Positions 36,051 through 48,022 of a DNA stretch of 64,000 nucleotides are shown here, in pieces. The DNA is taken from contig CAXKVR010000106.1 of the NCBI GenBank assembly GCA_964058845.1, forward strand, positions 1-64,000. The letters run 5' to 3'. The first letter of the stretch is position 1; each line of letters starts with the position of its first letter. A program made the translations under genes and the position numbers. A model generated the notes under the pieces. That model was not told the DNA's origin. It saw only the letters and a list, made by a program, of their open reading frames with translations, and did not search any database. The DNA comes from Carex sylvatica (Eukaryota; Streptophyta; Magnoliopsida; Poales; Cyperaceae).

Positions 36051-36263
36051 TACGGCTACCATACATTGCAATGCATAGGCACCTCTATGCATTGGACTAT
36101 AAATCACGGATTCAAAGTCCAAATGACCGATCCAAACCGTTCATCTTGTTCTCCATATTAATATGTGCTTGGAGACCAAATTTTATATTTTTTGGAATTT
36201 GTTTACTATTTATTAAGTCACTTTGAAAATCACTGATCCAACGGTGCCTTTTGATTTTACTGT
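35796..36263. repeat. Near-perfect 468-bp palindrome of MITE arms
   Basis: Left arm 35796-36012 and right arm 36048-36263 are almost exact reverse complements around an (AT)n centre at about 36030. Each arm contains the MITE family core (GGTCTCCAAGCACATATTAA) and an outer module (GCATAGAGGTGCCTATGCAT, GTATGGTAGCCGTACTC). A third, direct arm follows at 36268-36480. Confidence 0.9.
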
Positions 36264-36480
36264 AACCGTTGGATCAGCAATTTTCAATGTGGCTTAATAA
36301 ATAGTAAAAAAATTCCAAAAAATGTAAAATTTGGTCTCCAAGCACATATTAATATGGAGAACAAGATGAACGGTTTGGATCGGTCATTTGGACTTTGAAT
36401 ATAGTGATTTATGGTCCAATGCATAGAGGTGCCTATGCATTGCAATGTATGGTAGACTTACTCTATATATATATATATAT
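36048..36480. mobile_element. MITE unit formed by right palindrome arm and third arm
   Basis: Read as one element it starts TATATAGAGTACGGCTACCA and ends with the diverged complement GGTAGACTTACTCTATATA. Its centre (CTGATCCAACGGTGCC .. GTTGGATCAG) is itself a small hairpin. It shows the normal head-to-head structure of the family; the 35796-36012 arm belongs to a second, half copy. Confidence 0.65.
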
Positions 36481-36484
36481 ATAT

Positions 36485-36841
36485 GAGGAGGAGTTACAAC
36501 AAGTTACAACAAGCATTTTCTACATTTTTAAAGTCCAAATCGTCGATCCAAACCGTTAGATGTGATCTCTACAATAAAATGTGCTTGGAGATCAAATTTT
36601 ACATTTTTTGGAATTGTTTTACTATTTATTAAGATGGGTACAAAACTAGTCAAATTCAGACCATTGAATTTTATACCCATCTTAATAAATAGTAAAAAAA
36701 TTCCAAAAAATGTAAAATTTGGTCTCCAAGCACATTTTATTATGGAGATCACATCTAACGGTTTGGATCGATGATTTGGACTTTAAAAATGTAGAAAATA
36801 CTTGTTGTAACTCAAAAAATGTTGTAACTTGATCCCTCCTC
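36485..36841. mobile_element. MITE with GAGGAGG..TTACAACA ends (GACCAAATTTTAC family)
   Basis: 357 bp; ends GAGGAGGAGTTACAACAAG and, reversed, GAGGAGGGATCAAGTTACAA. Both arms carry the family core and the GTTAGATGTGATCTC block. It is flanked by (AT)n on both sides, so its target duplication cannot be read. Confidence 0.8.
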
Positions 36842-37186
36842 ATATATATATATACATATATTATATTATATATATACATATATTATAAAAAAATGAATTT
36901 ATAAAAATCCTATTTATAGTGCAAAAAAAATGCGGGGTACTTTTGTATAATGCGGGATACTTTTGTATAATGCGAAAGTGCAAAAAAAAGATTTTACAAA
37001 AATAAATTTCGCATTAAGAATCAATGCCAAGTCCTTAATTAGTGTTATATTTAGACTTGTGATATCCAACTGACAAATCAAATCAAAATTATAAAATGTT
37101 ACGACATCATTCATAAATATATCAGTCTTATTTTTTAGCATACACCCTAAACAAAAAAATTAAAATAATTAAATTTAAATTAGATC

Positions 37187-37228
<42 letters not shown>

Positions 37229-37682
37229 GTGGATCACCTGGACCAGGGGCGGTCTGGTCCCTAGTGGGGCGCCCTGTTATGGACGGTCTGCTAGGAGATT
37301 GGGCTACCCGTGAATCTGACGGTCGGAACAATTTTGATAAAAAATTTAATGGGAGACATCTTTAAAATTATATATTTTTTAGAATATTAATAAAAATGGC
37401 CGCAAAAGTTTATAAGGGCTCCTTAAAATTTTTTCCTTATATTTATACTATTTTATCGGGCCAGTTGTCAAAAAATAATAAGAAGAAGAAAAAGTGGAAA
37501 ACAGATTTGTTTGACCGTGCTCTTGTTGACTTGTGTCCCCTTCTCTCCTCTCTCCTCTCTTTTCTCTCTTGCCCATACGCTATACATCTCTCTCATGAAA
37601 CTTGTCAGACGAATACTATTGGCAGCGCCTGCCAATATTTCAAAAGAGAGAGAGCGAGCGAGAGAGACGTCGGGGAAGAAAA
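36842..37682. other. Spacer and leader region before EXO84C
   Basis: A run of 37 A bases (37190-37226) is followed by a GC-rich patch (GGACCAGGGGCGGTCTGG), probably transposon debris. A CT-rich stretch at 37539-37575 and a GAGAGAG stretch near 37645 lie in the likely promoter/5' UTR of EXO84C. Confidence 0.5.
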
Positions 37683-40600
37683 ATGGAGGCTGAAAGAAAT
37701 CTGAGCCAAGGAGGAGAAGAAGAAGAAGAAGAAGAGGAGGAGGAGGAAGAGGAGAAGGACGAGGAGGAGGAGGAAGAAGTGTTCGTCACACCTCAATCGA
37801 GCATAGTTGCCAGATATTCATCGCGTGCGGAGAAGGTTCTTCTTCTCTCAATCCTTCCCAAGTATCTTGGTAACGGCGCCCGGACTGTACCGGGTAGTAC
37901 TGTTCGGTATTACTGGTACCGCTCTGGGCTGGTACCCACGTATTTATCTGGTGTAATTCTTGATTCGTTACTGAGTTCATAGTGCAGTCAATTGAGCAGC
38001 TGCACCTTTGCATTTAGTCAATTTTGGTGTAATTGTTTGTCTCCATTTTGTGTGCCCGTCATGTCTCCACTTTTTTATTTTCTATTAACAAAAATTATTA
38101 AGTATGTCAAAATAAAACCGTTTGATGTGATACATTAAAAAATATCACTTTTCAATTTTGATTTTATATGAATCCATAAGATAAACATTTAATGTCCAGA
38201 ATTTATTCATATCGGTGTTTTTTTTACAAGCTCTTGATATAAATCAAAACAAAATTGAATTGTCATGGTCTTTTATGTGTGCATAGAGAAAACAATGTAG
38301 ATCATATTCAATGGTTTTATTTTGACATTTAAATTTTAAATTTGAAGTTATTGTAGCTCTAAAAATGGAGGCATCTAAACCCTCCTCTTTTTTCAGATAC
38401 TACAATGTTTTTATAAATGCCTATTCTGAGTGTAATTGTTCAGATTTGAGATTTTTGCTTCACATGTCTTTTTATAACAGGAGATGAGGGAAATTTGTTC
38501 AGAGCTTCTAAATTTAAAAGAGGCAGCCGTATCTCAGCTTTATAATACCAGATCATGCTACCAAGCTTTTCAAAGGTAATATCAGCTAGATTTTTAATTC
38601 TTTAATTAATTCTCAGAAGTTTCTCAACATATGTGACACGATATGTTATCGATTCTACAATTTAAGATAATTGAGGATGTCATATGTGACTTATTTTTGC
38701 TAAATTTACGTGCTGTAAAATATTTTATTTGAATAAATTTGGGCGGATAGTACCTGAACATTAAATATTTAATCTTATATTAATGTAGATTTTCTCAAGA
38801 GGCTAAAAGAGTAAATGAAGTTGTAGTTGAACTGAAGAGCAACTGTTCAGTGCACAAAAGCCTAGTTCAAGATCTATCGTGTGGCATCACTAGTGAACTA
38901 AATACATGGGAAAAATTTTACAGAGAAGAAATTGTTGACCTTGAAAATTCTGATTTAGAAAATCTCTTAAATCTTGATAGCAACAGTCCTCAAGTAGTCT
39001 TTTTACAAAATTTAGATATGCTCATTGCAGAGCGCAGAACTGAAGAAGCGTTGTCTAAGCTTTTGGACTCAGTTGCAGTAAGTGAGATCAATTCCTTTGA
39101 AATTAGTAAAAGAAAAGACATGCTAACCGAGCAACTAGTTGCCATTTTCAATCAGCCATGCATTATATATTCAGATTTAAAGAAAGTTTTAGAAGCATTA
39201 GTTAAACTCGGCAGAGAAGCCTTAGCCCAAGAATTGTTTTTTAAGGTATTTGCTTTGCGTCTCCAGAGAAACATTGACCTTTTTCTCCCGTCCTGTCCAG
39301 TTCTTCCCATTACATACACAGCCACTCTTTCGCAACTTGTTTTCTCAACAATTTCCAAGGCAGCAAATGAATTTAACATGTTATTTGGAGAAAAAGAGCC
39401 TCGTTCAAGTCTTTTGGTCAAATGGGCTGAGTCAGAGATAGAGCATTTTGTAAATCGTGTCAAAGAGAATGGTCCTTTGCTTGAAATCACAGCTGCACTT
39501 TGTTCGGCTTGCATTTGTATTCATGCCAGCCTTAGTTACTGTGCTATTTTGGAGAGTAAAGGTCTGAAATTGTCAGATTTAGTAGTGTTTCTATTGAGAC
39601 AGTACATTGAAGAGGTAATTGACGATAATTTCAGAAGAGCAAAGAGAATGGTTCTTGATCTTTCGAGTGAAAGTGGTACCTTGGATCAGTCCTGGCCAAT
39701 AGGATTGCATTTCTCTGCTGATGCACTCACAAATATTTTGCTGACAAATATTGTAAAGAAGTTTATGTCAATAATTAAAGTAAGTCTCCTTTATTTAATG
39801 GTTATTTTATCAGAAATGAACACCTTCTCTTCTATGGGTTTCATTCATTTAATTAGAGCATGAATAATCTACTGGTTTGATGTTAACTTCTGATTTTTTT
39901 GTCATTTTTTTTTGTTTACATAACTGTAGGATTGCTAAAATGCAGTATTGCAATTCTGGATCTGATAGTATTGCTTCTTTTGTTGGTCCAACTAAGCAAT
40001 TATCAATGTTTAATGCAATTTGTTTCACTGTTTCAGGATATTCTGGACCAGCTAACTCCGATGGCCATATTGCATTTTAGACCAATTATCATGAGAAAAA
40101 TACACCAATTATTCGATAAGTATGTGGATGTAATGATCAAATCGATTCCGGTTTTCTCTGAAGATGGCACCATCATTTACCAAAAAGAACCGATACATTT
40201 CAAGGCTGAAACCGAAAGGCAGCAACTAGCGCTGTTGAGTTCTATTTCAGCAATTGCCGATGATCTCCTGCCTATGGCCATTTCAAAAATGTTGTCATCT
40301 CAAGGGAAATTGAAAGAGCTAGAGGACGGGATGGAAAAATTTGCCTCTATTAGTAAAGAGTATAGAAACTGGAGGCGCCACGTCCATCATTCATTAGATA
40401 AGATTAGAGTTCATTTTTGCCGGCAGCATGTCTTGAGGTTGATTTATTTACGCAAAGGAAAAGCAGAGTTGAGTGCACATGCATACTTGAAATTAGAAAG
40501 TGATTATCTTATTGGAGACTTAGAGCCGCTTCCATCATTGCCATTTCAGGTCTTTTATTCTATATTGTTTCCTTTTTCTTTTTCTTTTCTTCAAACTGAG

Positions 40601-43600
40601 TAGGGTTGAAATGCCTCATTGTTTTTGTACCCCAATCATGCCTCATATTCTTATCTCTATCTTCAAACTCCAAACAGCTCAACACGATCTCCATATTAAA
40701 ATGTATTTGTAAACCAAATTTTATATTTTTTGAAATGTTTTACTATTTTTTTTTAGATAGTTACAAAATCATTGTTTTCATAATATTCTTAACCATCCAA
40801 AAACAATGATTTTGTACCTATCTAAAAAAGTCAAAATAGTCGATCTGAACCGCTCCTCCCGCTTTTTTTTTTTAAAACCCTAATCAGACTTTTCTCTTTT
40901 TCTGAACTATGAAGCCAAAGTCCAACAGATACAAATCACATTACGACTATGGTATGGCATTAGGTGTTCTTTTATATATTCATGTTATCCCTGGTATTTA
41001 ATGCCCAAATAAAATAGGCCACTTCATCTGTTCACTGTAACTCAGTTCCCAGTTTTTATCGTTTACTGGTTATCAGAACCTGCATCAATAGAAAATTTTG
41101 GGCATTCAATCATAAAAATGAATTCAACATAAAAATTTACTCTAGGCATAATTTCTTGAATTGTAGGCACTATTTGCAAAGTTGCAAAATCTTGCAAGCA
41201 TAGTCAATGAGGCGCTCATTGGGAGAGAAGAGGCACAGAAAGCGCTACTCTCAGGAATAATTGAAGCCTTGTTGACATGGTTATCAAATGATCAGGAATT
41301 CTGGGAGTTGATGGAAAACAAATCTCTGCAATTCAATCAAGTAGGATTGCAACAGGTACCTTCTTCCATTTTTTTTGTTTTTTGAGTGAGGCTATGGTAA
41401 TATGCATATTACACAGCGGCTCGTGCTATGAACTCATATCTCCATTTTTTAAGTCCAAACAGACAACTTGAACCATTCAATATGATTTTTATATGTAAAT
41501 GTACTTGCAGACTGTTGAGATATTTGTATCTTTATTGTTTGTTTTATTAGAATAGTTTTGGGAGGCCTATCGGTAAATAGGCCATTATGAAATAGTGTAG
41601 GGGTTATTTGTAAGAGTGCTTTGTAAGGCTCTATATTTTTGGCTGAAATCTTTATGGTATCAGAGCCTAAACCCTAGCTGTCACTGTAGTACCCGTGCTA
41701 CTGTAGCAGCCGCCTCTCTCTCTCCAACCGGTTTTCCTTCTTTTCTCTCTAGCTACTTCCTTCTATTCTCTAGGCCGGCCACCACCTAGGCTTGTTTGAT
41801 TGAGGTTGGCCGGCGTGGGGTCCCTATACCCCACGATACCCATAGGAGGGTTGATCAGGTTTGGATCTCGATTTTTGATGAGTGGATAAATCAAGATCGG
41901 GTAAAGAAAAGGAAGCGAGGGGGAGATGAGTAAGATCTAGATCTTGAGGGTGTAAGATCGGGTCTAAGAAAGGAAGAAGGAGGATCGGGACTTAGATTAG
42001 TGCTCGGATCAATGTCAAAGGAGGAGACTGGGAATGCGTTTGCGAAGGCTTGCGCGAAGCTGACCTCTAATGAGATGACTGTCATGGTGCGACGAGCGTT
42101 GGCCGTGTACCAAACTTCTGTTGAGTGCAAGTCGAAGGTGCAGAAGGTTGAGCTGCCACCTATCGACATGAGACTCGAAGGGCCAGAGAAGAGCCGGAAT
42201 ATGCTACATGCTAGTGCAGCAGGACTTCTAGGGGTGAAGTCAGCACTAGCGGTGTCCAACTCAGGTCACACAGGGTTTAGAGGTGAGCCTCGACGGTGTT
42301 ACATATGCGGTGACTTGTTCTAAGTCACCTAAGAAGCGAGATGCAGGTGAGAGGGGGCAGTCTGGAGGTCGTGGTTATGGCCGGGGTGGTAGGAGAGGTG
42401 GAAGAGGAGACTACCGGGCAAATCTGATGGTAGCAGAGGGCAAGAGTGAGGAGGTACTGAAGAGGAAGCAGAAAGAAGCAGGTAATGGGAATAGTGTGGC
42501 AGATGATGCATCTACCTTATCTTCACCCAGAGGTAACTTTGCACGTTTTACTCAATCAGCCACAGGTGTTTGTAATACAATTGCTCTTGCCTCCATACCC
42601 ACCACTAGATTACCAGATTGGATAGTCGACTCTGGTGCAACTCGTCATGTGACTGGTGCTGCTAGGGAGTTTTCCACCTATACTCACCTAGCAGTCCCAG
42701 ATAGCATTCAGACAGTCGATGGTACGGCCCAGCCAGTGGTTGGTAAGGGTACCGTGAGATATACCGATTCAGTGACTCTGACCAATGTGTTGCATGCTCC
42801 TTCATTTCCGGTAAACCTGGTGTTTATTAGTGCTATTATTTATAAGCAGAAATGCATTGTGACCTTTGATATTTCGAGGATGGTTTTCAGGAGAAGGGAA
42901 CAGGTCGGATACTTGGGACTGGCACATGGCGTGATGGGTTGTGGTACGTGGATAGAAAAGGGATGGACACAGCGCTGGCATTTGTGGTCGATAGAGTGGG
43001 GGCAGGAGGATCTGGAGTGAGTGTGGATGATGAGTTGCTTTTGATTCATCGGCGGATAGGGCACTCTTCCTTCAGCTTGCTGGACGTTTGTATCCATCAA
43101 AGTATGAGAAAGCTGACAAACAGAAACTTGTGTGTGATGGATGTGAGTTTGGGAAGCATACAAGGACTTCGTATGTAAGCTCAGGAAGTCGGAGTTCTCA
43201 TGCCTTTGATCTGGTACATTCAGACGTATGGGGCCTTGTCCTACGATGACTGTGAATGGGTTTAGATATTTTGTATCCTTCATCGATTGTTTTTCTCATG
43301 TGACTTGAATTTATCTAATGAAGAACAAGAGTGATGTGTTTTCTTGCTTCAAGGACTTTCACAAAAGGGTTCAGACTTAATACGGTGCAGTTGTGAAGGT
43401 ATTGATGTCTGACAATGGAACAGAGTACACCAACAGGGCGTTTGGGGAGTACTTGTCATCTCAGGGAATACAGCATCAAACCACGTGTCCATACACACCA
43501 GAGCAGAATGGGATAACAGAACGGAAGAACAGGCATCTCCTTGAGGTAACTCGGAGTATGATGATTTCGATGAATGTTCCGAAACATTTGTGGGGACAAG

Positions 43601-46600
43601 CAGTCCTGACAGCCGCACAATTGATCAATAGAATACCATCTAGAATATTAGACTGGCAGACTCCGTGTGTGATGTTGAAAGGAGATAATGAGGGTATTCT
43701 TACTCTAAAGGTATTTGGCTGTGTGTGCTTTGTGAAGAACAATAGACCAAATGTTGGAAAGCTGGATCCGAGGGCTGTGAGGTGTATCTTTGTGGGGTAC
43801 TCAGCTACTCAAAAGGGTTATGTGTGCTGGAGTCCGGAAGAGAGAAGATTATTTGTGAGTATGAATGTTACATTCTGCGAGCTCGAACCTTTCTACTCCT
43901 CAGAGACTACATCACGCTTTGGAGATTCGCTCGATACAGGAGGTATGAGGCGAGAGGGGAGAGTAGTAGTGATGGTGAGAGGAGGATGGTGAGTGTGGGT
44001 GATATTCCTTGCCCATTGGAGGATTCAATTGTGGTTCAGCCGGAAAAGGAAGATTCGATTGTGGTTCAGCCGGAAAAGTAGGATTCGGCCAGGGTTGAGC
44101 CGCAAAGGGAGGATTCGGCTGTGGGTGAGCCAGAAGTTGAGAGGAATGAGCCCGAATGTGGTAGAACTCAGGCTCAGGGGGAGTCGAGATACCGTGAGGT
44201 GTATGTGAGAAGAAATAAGCAGAGTGAGGGAGCCGTACCTACAGTGCCACCTGTGCTAAGTCCATTGTCCCTGCCTAATCCGACTCCTGAGACACTTATA
44301 CCATCCACCTCAGACTCAGAATACATAGGTGTTATGATTCCTCTTTCTACTCCCACTCCCCTATCAGTAAGGAGGACTCATCGCGAGAATGCGGGTATTC
44401 TTCCTGATCGATATGGTTTTCCGCATGAGATTGCTCAGTTTGTTTTTTACTCACACATATCACCGGTACATAGAGCGTTCATTGCAGCATTAGACGCTGT
44501 CTCTATCCCTAAGTGTTGGCAGGTTGCTAAAGAAGATCCAAAATGAAAAGCAACCATGCTAGAAGAGCTCGAGGCCCTTTTAAAGAACAAAACTTGGGAG
44601 CTTGTGTCACTATCACCAGGCAAGAAGACTGTTGGATGCAATTGGGTCTTCACAGTCAAACATAATCCAGATGGTCTAGTTGAGCGTTACAAGGCGAGGT
44701 TGGTAGCGAAGGGGTACAGTCAGACCTATGGCATCGACTATGATGAGACCTTTGCACCTGTGGCGAAGATGAGCACAGTGAGGACACTGGTTTCCATGGC
44801 AGTGAATGGAGGATGAAAGTTACACCAATTCGACGTGAAGAATGTATTTCTTCATGGTGATTTGTTGGAGGAGGTGTATATGGAGATTCCATCAGGGTTT
44901 GGCACGAACCAGACAGTGAGTAAGGTGTGCAGGCTCAAGAAGTCGCTTTATGGGTTGAAGTAGTCTCCCCGGGCCTGGTTTGATAGGTTCAGGAAGGCTA
45001 TGGTGGGTATGGGCTATCAGCAGATCAATGCTAATCACACGGTGTTTTCTCGACAACATGGTGGTCACATTATTATGCTGGCTGTGTATGTCGATGATAT
45101 GATCATTACCGGGATGATTAGGGGGAGATTGCAAAGTTGAAGGCAAAATTGGGAAAAGAATTCGAAGTGAAAGATTTGGGACAGCTTAAATACTTCATTG
45201 GGATTGAGGTGGCTCGCGGAGCAGAGGGGATTGTTCTGTCCCAAATGAAGTATGTCCTAAATTTGCTCACAGAGACAGGCATATTGGGGTGCAGGCCTGC
45301 AGTTTCTCTAATTGATGTGAAGGCCAAGATAAGTGCAGAGGCAGGAGAACAGGTTAATCGTGAGAGATACCAGAGACTGGTAGACAGATTAATCTATTTG
45401 ACACATACACGTCCCAATATCTCATTTGCAGTAAGCGTGGTGAGCCGCTACATGCATGACCCTAGGAAGGGTCATATGGACGCAGTGTATCACATTCTGA
45501 GGTGCCTGAAGAGTGCACCAGGGAAATGCTTGATTTTTAGACAGAATGGACACATGAACATTGATGGCTATTGTGACTCTGACTGGGCCAGTTGCCAAGA
45601 TGATAGGAGGTCCACAACTGGCTATTGCATGTTCGTAGAGGGCAACTTGGTCTCTTGGAAGAGTAAGAAGCAGCCAGTTGTTGCGAGATCGACAGCAGAA
45701 GCTGAGTACAGGGCTATGGCATTGGGAGTTGCTGAGATGCTGTGGCTGAAGAAGTTGTTGGAAGAGCTCAAGGTGAATCACGGAGCTCAAATGAAATTGT
45801 GGTGCGATAGCAAGTCAGTGATCAGCATTTCCAACAATACTGTGCAACATGACAGAACTAAGAATGTGGAGATCGATAGGTTCTTCATAAAGGAAAAGCT
45901 AGAAAGTGGACTATTGGAGCTGAGTCATGTAGCTATTGGAGATCACGTAGCTGACTGCCTCACCAAAAGACTTAGCTCAATAGATCTAAATAGATTTTGT
46001 GACAAGATGGACTTGATGGATATCTTTTGCCCATCTTGAGGGAGAGTGTTGAGATATTTGTATCTTTATCATTTGTTTTATTAGAATAGTTTTGAGAGGC
46101 CTATCGGTAAATAGGCCATTATGAAATAGTATAGGGGGTTATTTGTAAGAGTACTTTGTAAGGCTCTATATAAGTCCAAATTATTAATCAATAAAGTAAC
46201 TTTTGGCTGAAATCTTTATAGACTCAATTTTACATTTTTAGAATTTTTGTATTATTTGTTTAGAACGGTAGAAAATCACTTGATTTGAAAATTCTAGACC
46301 ATTCAAAAGCAGTGATTTTCTACTATCTAAAAAAATAATAAAAAAGTTCTAAAAAATGTCAAATTTGTTCTTCAATTACATTTTAATATGAAGATCATGT
46401 TTATCATATCAATTATTTGAATTTTGAAAATAGAGATGTGAATCCATAGCATGGGCTGATCCATAATATGCATAGTACCATAGCCTCACTCAAGTATTTA
46501 TACAGTATTGCAAACACATCTGATGTTTATGGCTTTCTGAAGTACATGAGCATTGTGGACTTAATTTACAAGAAAGGGTACAAATAGGATTTTATTTTTC

Positions 46601-48022
46601 TAGACCACAAACAGCATCATAATATATTACTTGTATTTGTTTGCCCTTTTTTGTCTTGTGTCCTTGTAACTCTACATCTGATAATTTCTTGAATGGGGAA
46701 AAATAAACATAATAGTTATTTCACCTAGGGATACAGGGAATTTTTTTGGTCCAATAATATATTGTTGTATTCCCTGTTGTTAAGAAATTATCTCTTTCGA
46801 AAATAAAAAAAACTCATGGATTGTTGTTGTGACTGCAAATAAATAAGAAATTCTATCTGCAAAAACACTGCTCTTTGAGTTCCAAATTTCTATCACAGTA
46901 TCATTTCTGGGACAAGTTTGTTTTTTCTGGAATATGTATATTGAACATTTCATAGTTATATTTATAATTTTCCAGGGATATAATTATTTGATTGTGCCCT
47001 TATTTCAGTTTATTCTTGATATGCACTTCGTCATTGAGATTGCAATGTTTGTGGGGTACACTTCTAGAAAGATCCATCAGCTCGTGTCGGCCATTGTCAC
47101 TAGAGCAATTGGAGCCTTTGCTTCTAGAGGTGTTGATCCACAAAGGTAAATGAAAAAAGAAAAAAAGAAAAAGAAAAAGAACATCAGTTCTGAAATTTTG
47201 ATAATCTTTTGCAATGACCAGTATTGTACTTGGGAAGGGATTGGTCAATCATGCTTTAACTGGATTTGACATATATCTAATATTATCATCATGTCACAAA
47301 AAATCTTACTAAACCAGTTTAAGAAAAAAACTTTACAGGGGGATTCCATGTATGCTCCTCAAAAACCTCAAAATTGCATATTCTCCCCTCTAAGATTCAT
47401 AACTGGCCAATTATTGTGGTTGTCAGTTCAGCTACATATTTTCATAAGCTATGTATTTGCCCTGTCTAAACATTTCTCTAAAACAAGCTACATATATATA
47501 TATATTTTTTTAATAAAGGGTAAACTAGATATTTTATAAATTTAAAATTAGTTTTAATATAAAAGGCTATAAATTGGTAAATTTGTGTGTTCTTGAAATT
47601 TAGAGGGGTAAATATGATATTATGAATTTTGGAGAGAGAAATACGTCATTTTGAGGTTTTTGAGGCGTACACATGAAATTCTCCCAACTTTATAAAGTTT
47701 ACTGGTAGAGTCCCTGTAATTACCTTTGTTGAATAGTCTTCATTAAACAATAACTGATACCGTTAAATATTTAAGAGCACTTCACGAAGATGAATGGTTT
47801 TCTCATGCCGCAAAATCGGCAATTAGGAGGCTGTTGCTGGTTGTACCAGTTTTAAGGGAGTCGTTTCGATCATACGATCGCAACATCAATTTGCATGACA
47901 AGGTTTTGGACTCTGGTTACATGTCATCAAGCTCGTCAGATTTGGAATCTAATTCTGTAGATTCTTTTGCCTCATTATACAGCGCTGAAACCCCTGATTA
48001 CTTTAGTAGCAACGAGTGTTGA
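37683..48022 (+). CDS. EXO84C: Exocyst complex subunit EXO84C
   Basis: Seven coding exons (37683-37835, 38481-38575, 38789-39779, 40037-40549, 41167-41355, 47009-47145, 47776-48022) join in frame to 2325 nt, 774 aa; the Arabidopsis protein is close in length. EXO84 is a peripheral subunit of the octameric exocyst, which tethers secretory vesicles to the plasma membrane. An acidic N-terminal run (residues 11-37, mostly Glu) leads into [16 protein letters not shown], then the Vps51/EXO84 coiled-coil region ([10 protein letters not shown] through [10 protein letters not shown]). The helical-bundle body follows ([49 protein letters not shown]). The tail is Ser-rich. The first donor is an atypical GTTCTT, chosen because it keeps the frame and the expected join AEK|EMREIC. 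Intron 5 is 5.65 kb because of nested transposons. Confidence 0.93.
40598..40855. mobile_element. Truncated MITE in intron 4 of EXO84C
   Basis: Starts GAGTAGGGTTGAAATGCCTCA, like the MITE at 53713, contains the core (GTAAACCAAATTTTATATTT) and the ACAATGATTTTGTACCTATCT counterpart, and loses its right end near a T tract at 40863. It begins 48 bp after the exon 4 donor. Confidence 0.65.
41513..41655 (+). repeat. Copia 5' LTR (internally deleted)
   Basis: 143 bp; matches 46047-46219 except for substitutions and an internal deletion of about 30 bases after GGCTCTATAT. Confidence 0.85.
42012..46039 (+). pseudogene. Copia polyprotein remnant (gag tail, protease, integrase, RT, RNase H)
   Basis: Recognisable parts in order are a half zinc knuckle ([10 protein letters not shown] then a stop and shift) near 42290 and the aspartic protease [14 protein letters not shown] near 42620. 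The integrase core is at 43393-43700 ([25 protein letters not shown]). RT starts near 44640 ([53 protein letters not shown]). RNase H lies at 45560-45990 ([31 protein letters not shown]). There are several in-frame stops (e.g. after VSMAVNGG, and SLYGLK*SPRAW) and frameshifts, so no working polyprotein can be made. Confidence 0.9.
46047..46219 (+). repeat. Copia 3' LTR
   Basis: 173 bp, TGTTGAG at the start, keeps TATATAAG and AATAAA-type signals lost from the 5' LTR. Confidence 0.85.

Larger units (their letters stand above)
41513..46219 (+). mobile_element. Ty1/copia LTR retrotransposon, degenerate
   Basis: Short LTRs at 41513-41655 and 46047-46219 start TGTTGAGATATTTGTATC and are bordered by the 4-bp repeat AGAC (41509-41512 and 46220-46223). 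A tRNA-iMet primer site (TGGTATCAGAGCC, 41655-41667) follows the first LTR and a purine tract (GAGGGAGAG) precedes the second. The domain order protease, integrase, RT, RNase H is that of copia. The 5' LTR lacks about 30 bases, including the TATATAAG and AATAAA signals that the 3' LTR keeps. Gag is mostly gone. Confidence 0.9.
41384..46491. mobile_element. MITE in intron 5 of EXO84C, split by a copia element
   Basis: The left part, 41384-41512, starts GAGTGAGGCTATGGTAATATGC; the right part, 46220-46491, ends CATAGTACCATAGCCTCACTC. Together they form one inverted-repeat element of the GACCAAATTTTAC family, interrupted in the middle of its core (GTACTTGCAGAC / TCAATTTTACA). It starts only 28 bp after the exon 5 donor. 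Confidence 0.8.

Noticed and set aside
35833..36226. Four mirror-image open frames
   Set aside because: They are identical on both strands because of the palindrome and are not genes.
37190..37226. Poly(A) run as the tail of a retrogene or SINE
   Set aside because: No coding or SINE-like promoter sequence precedes it.
37605..37796. Leu/Phe-rich frame on the minus strand
   Set aside because: It is the complement of the poly-Glu exon of EXO84C.
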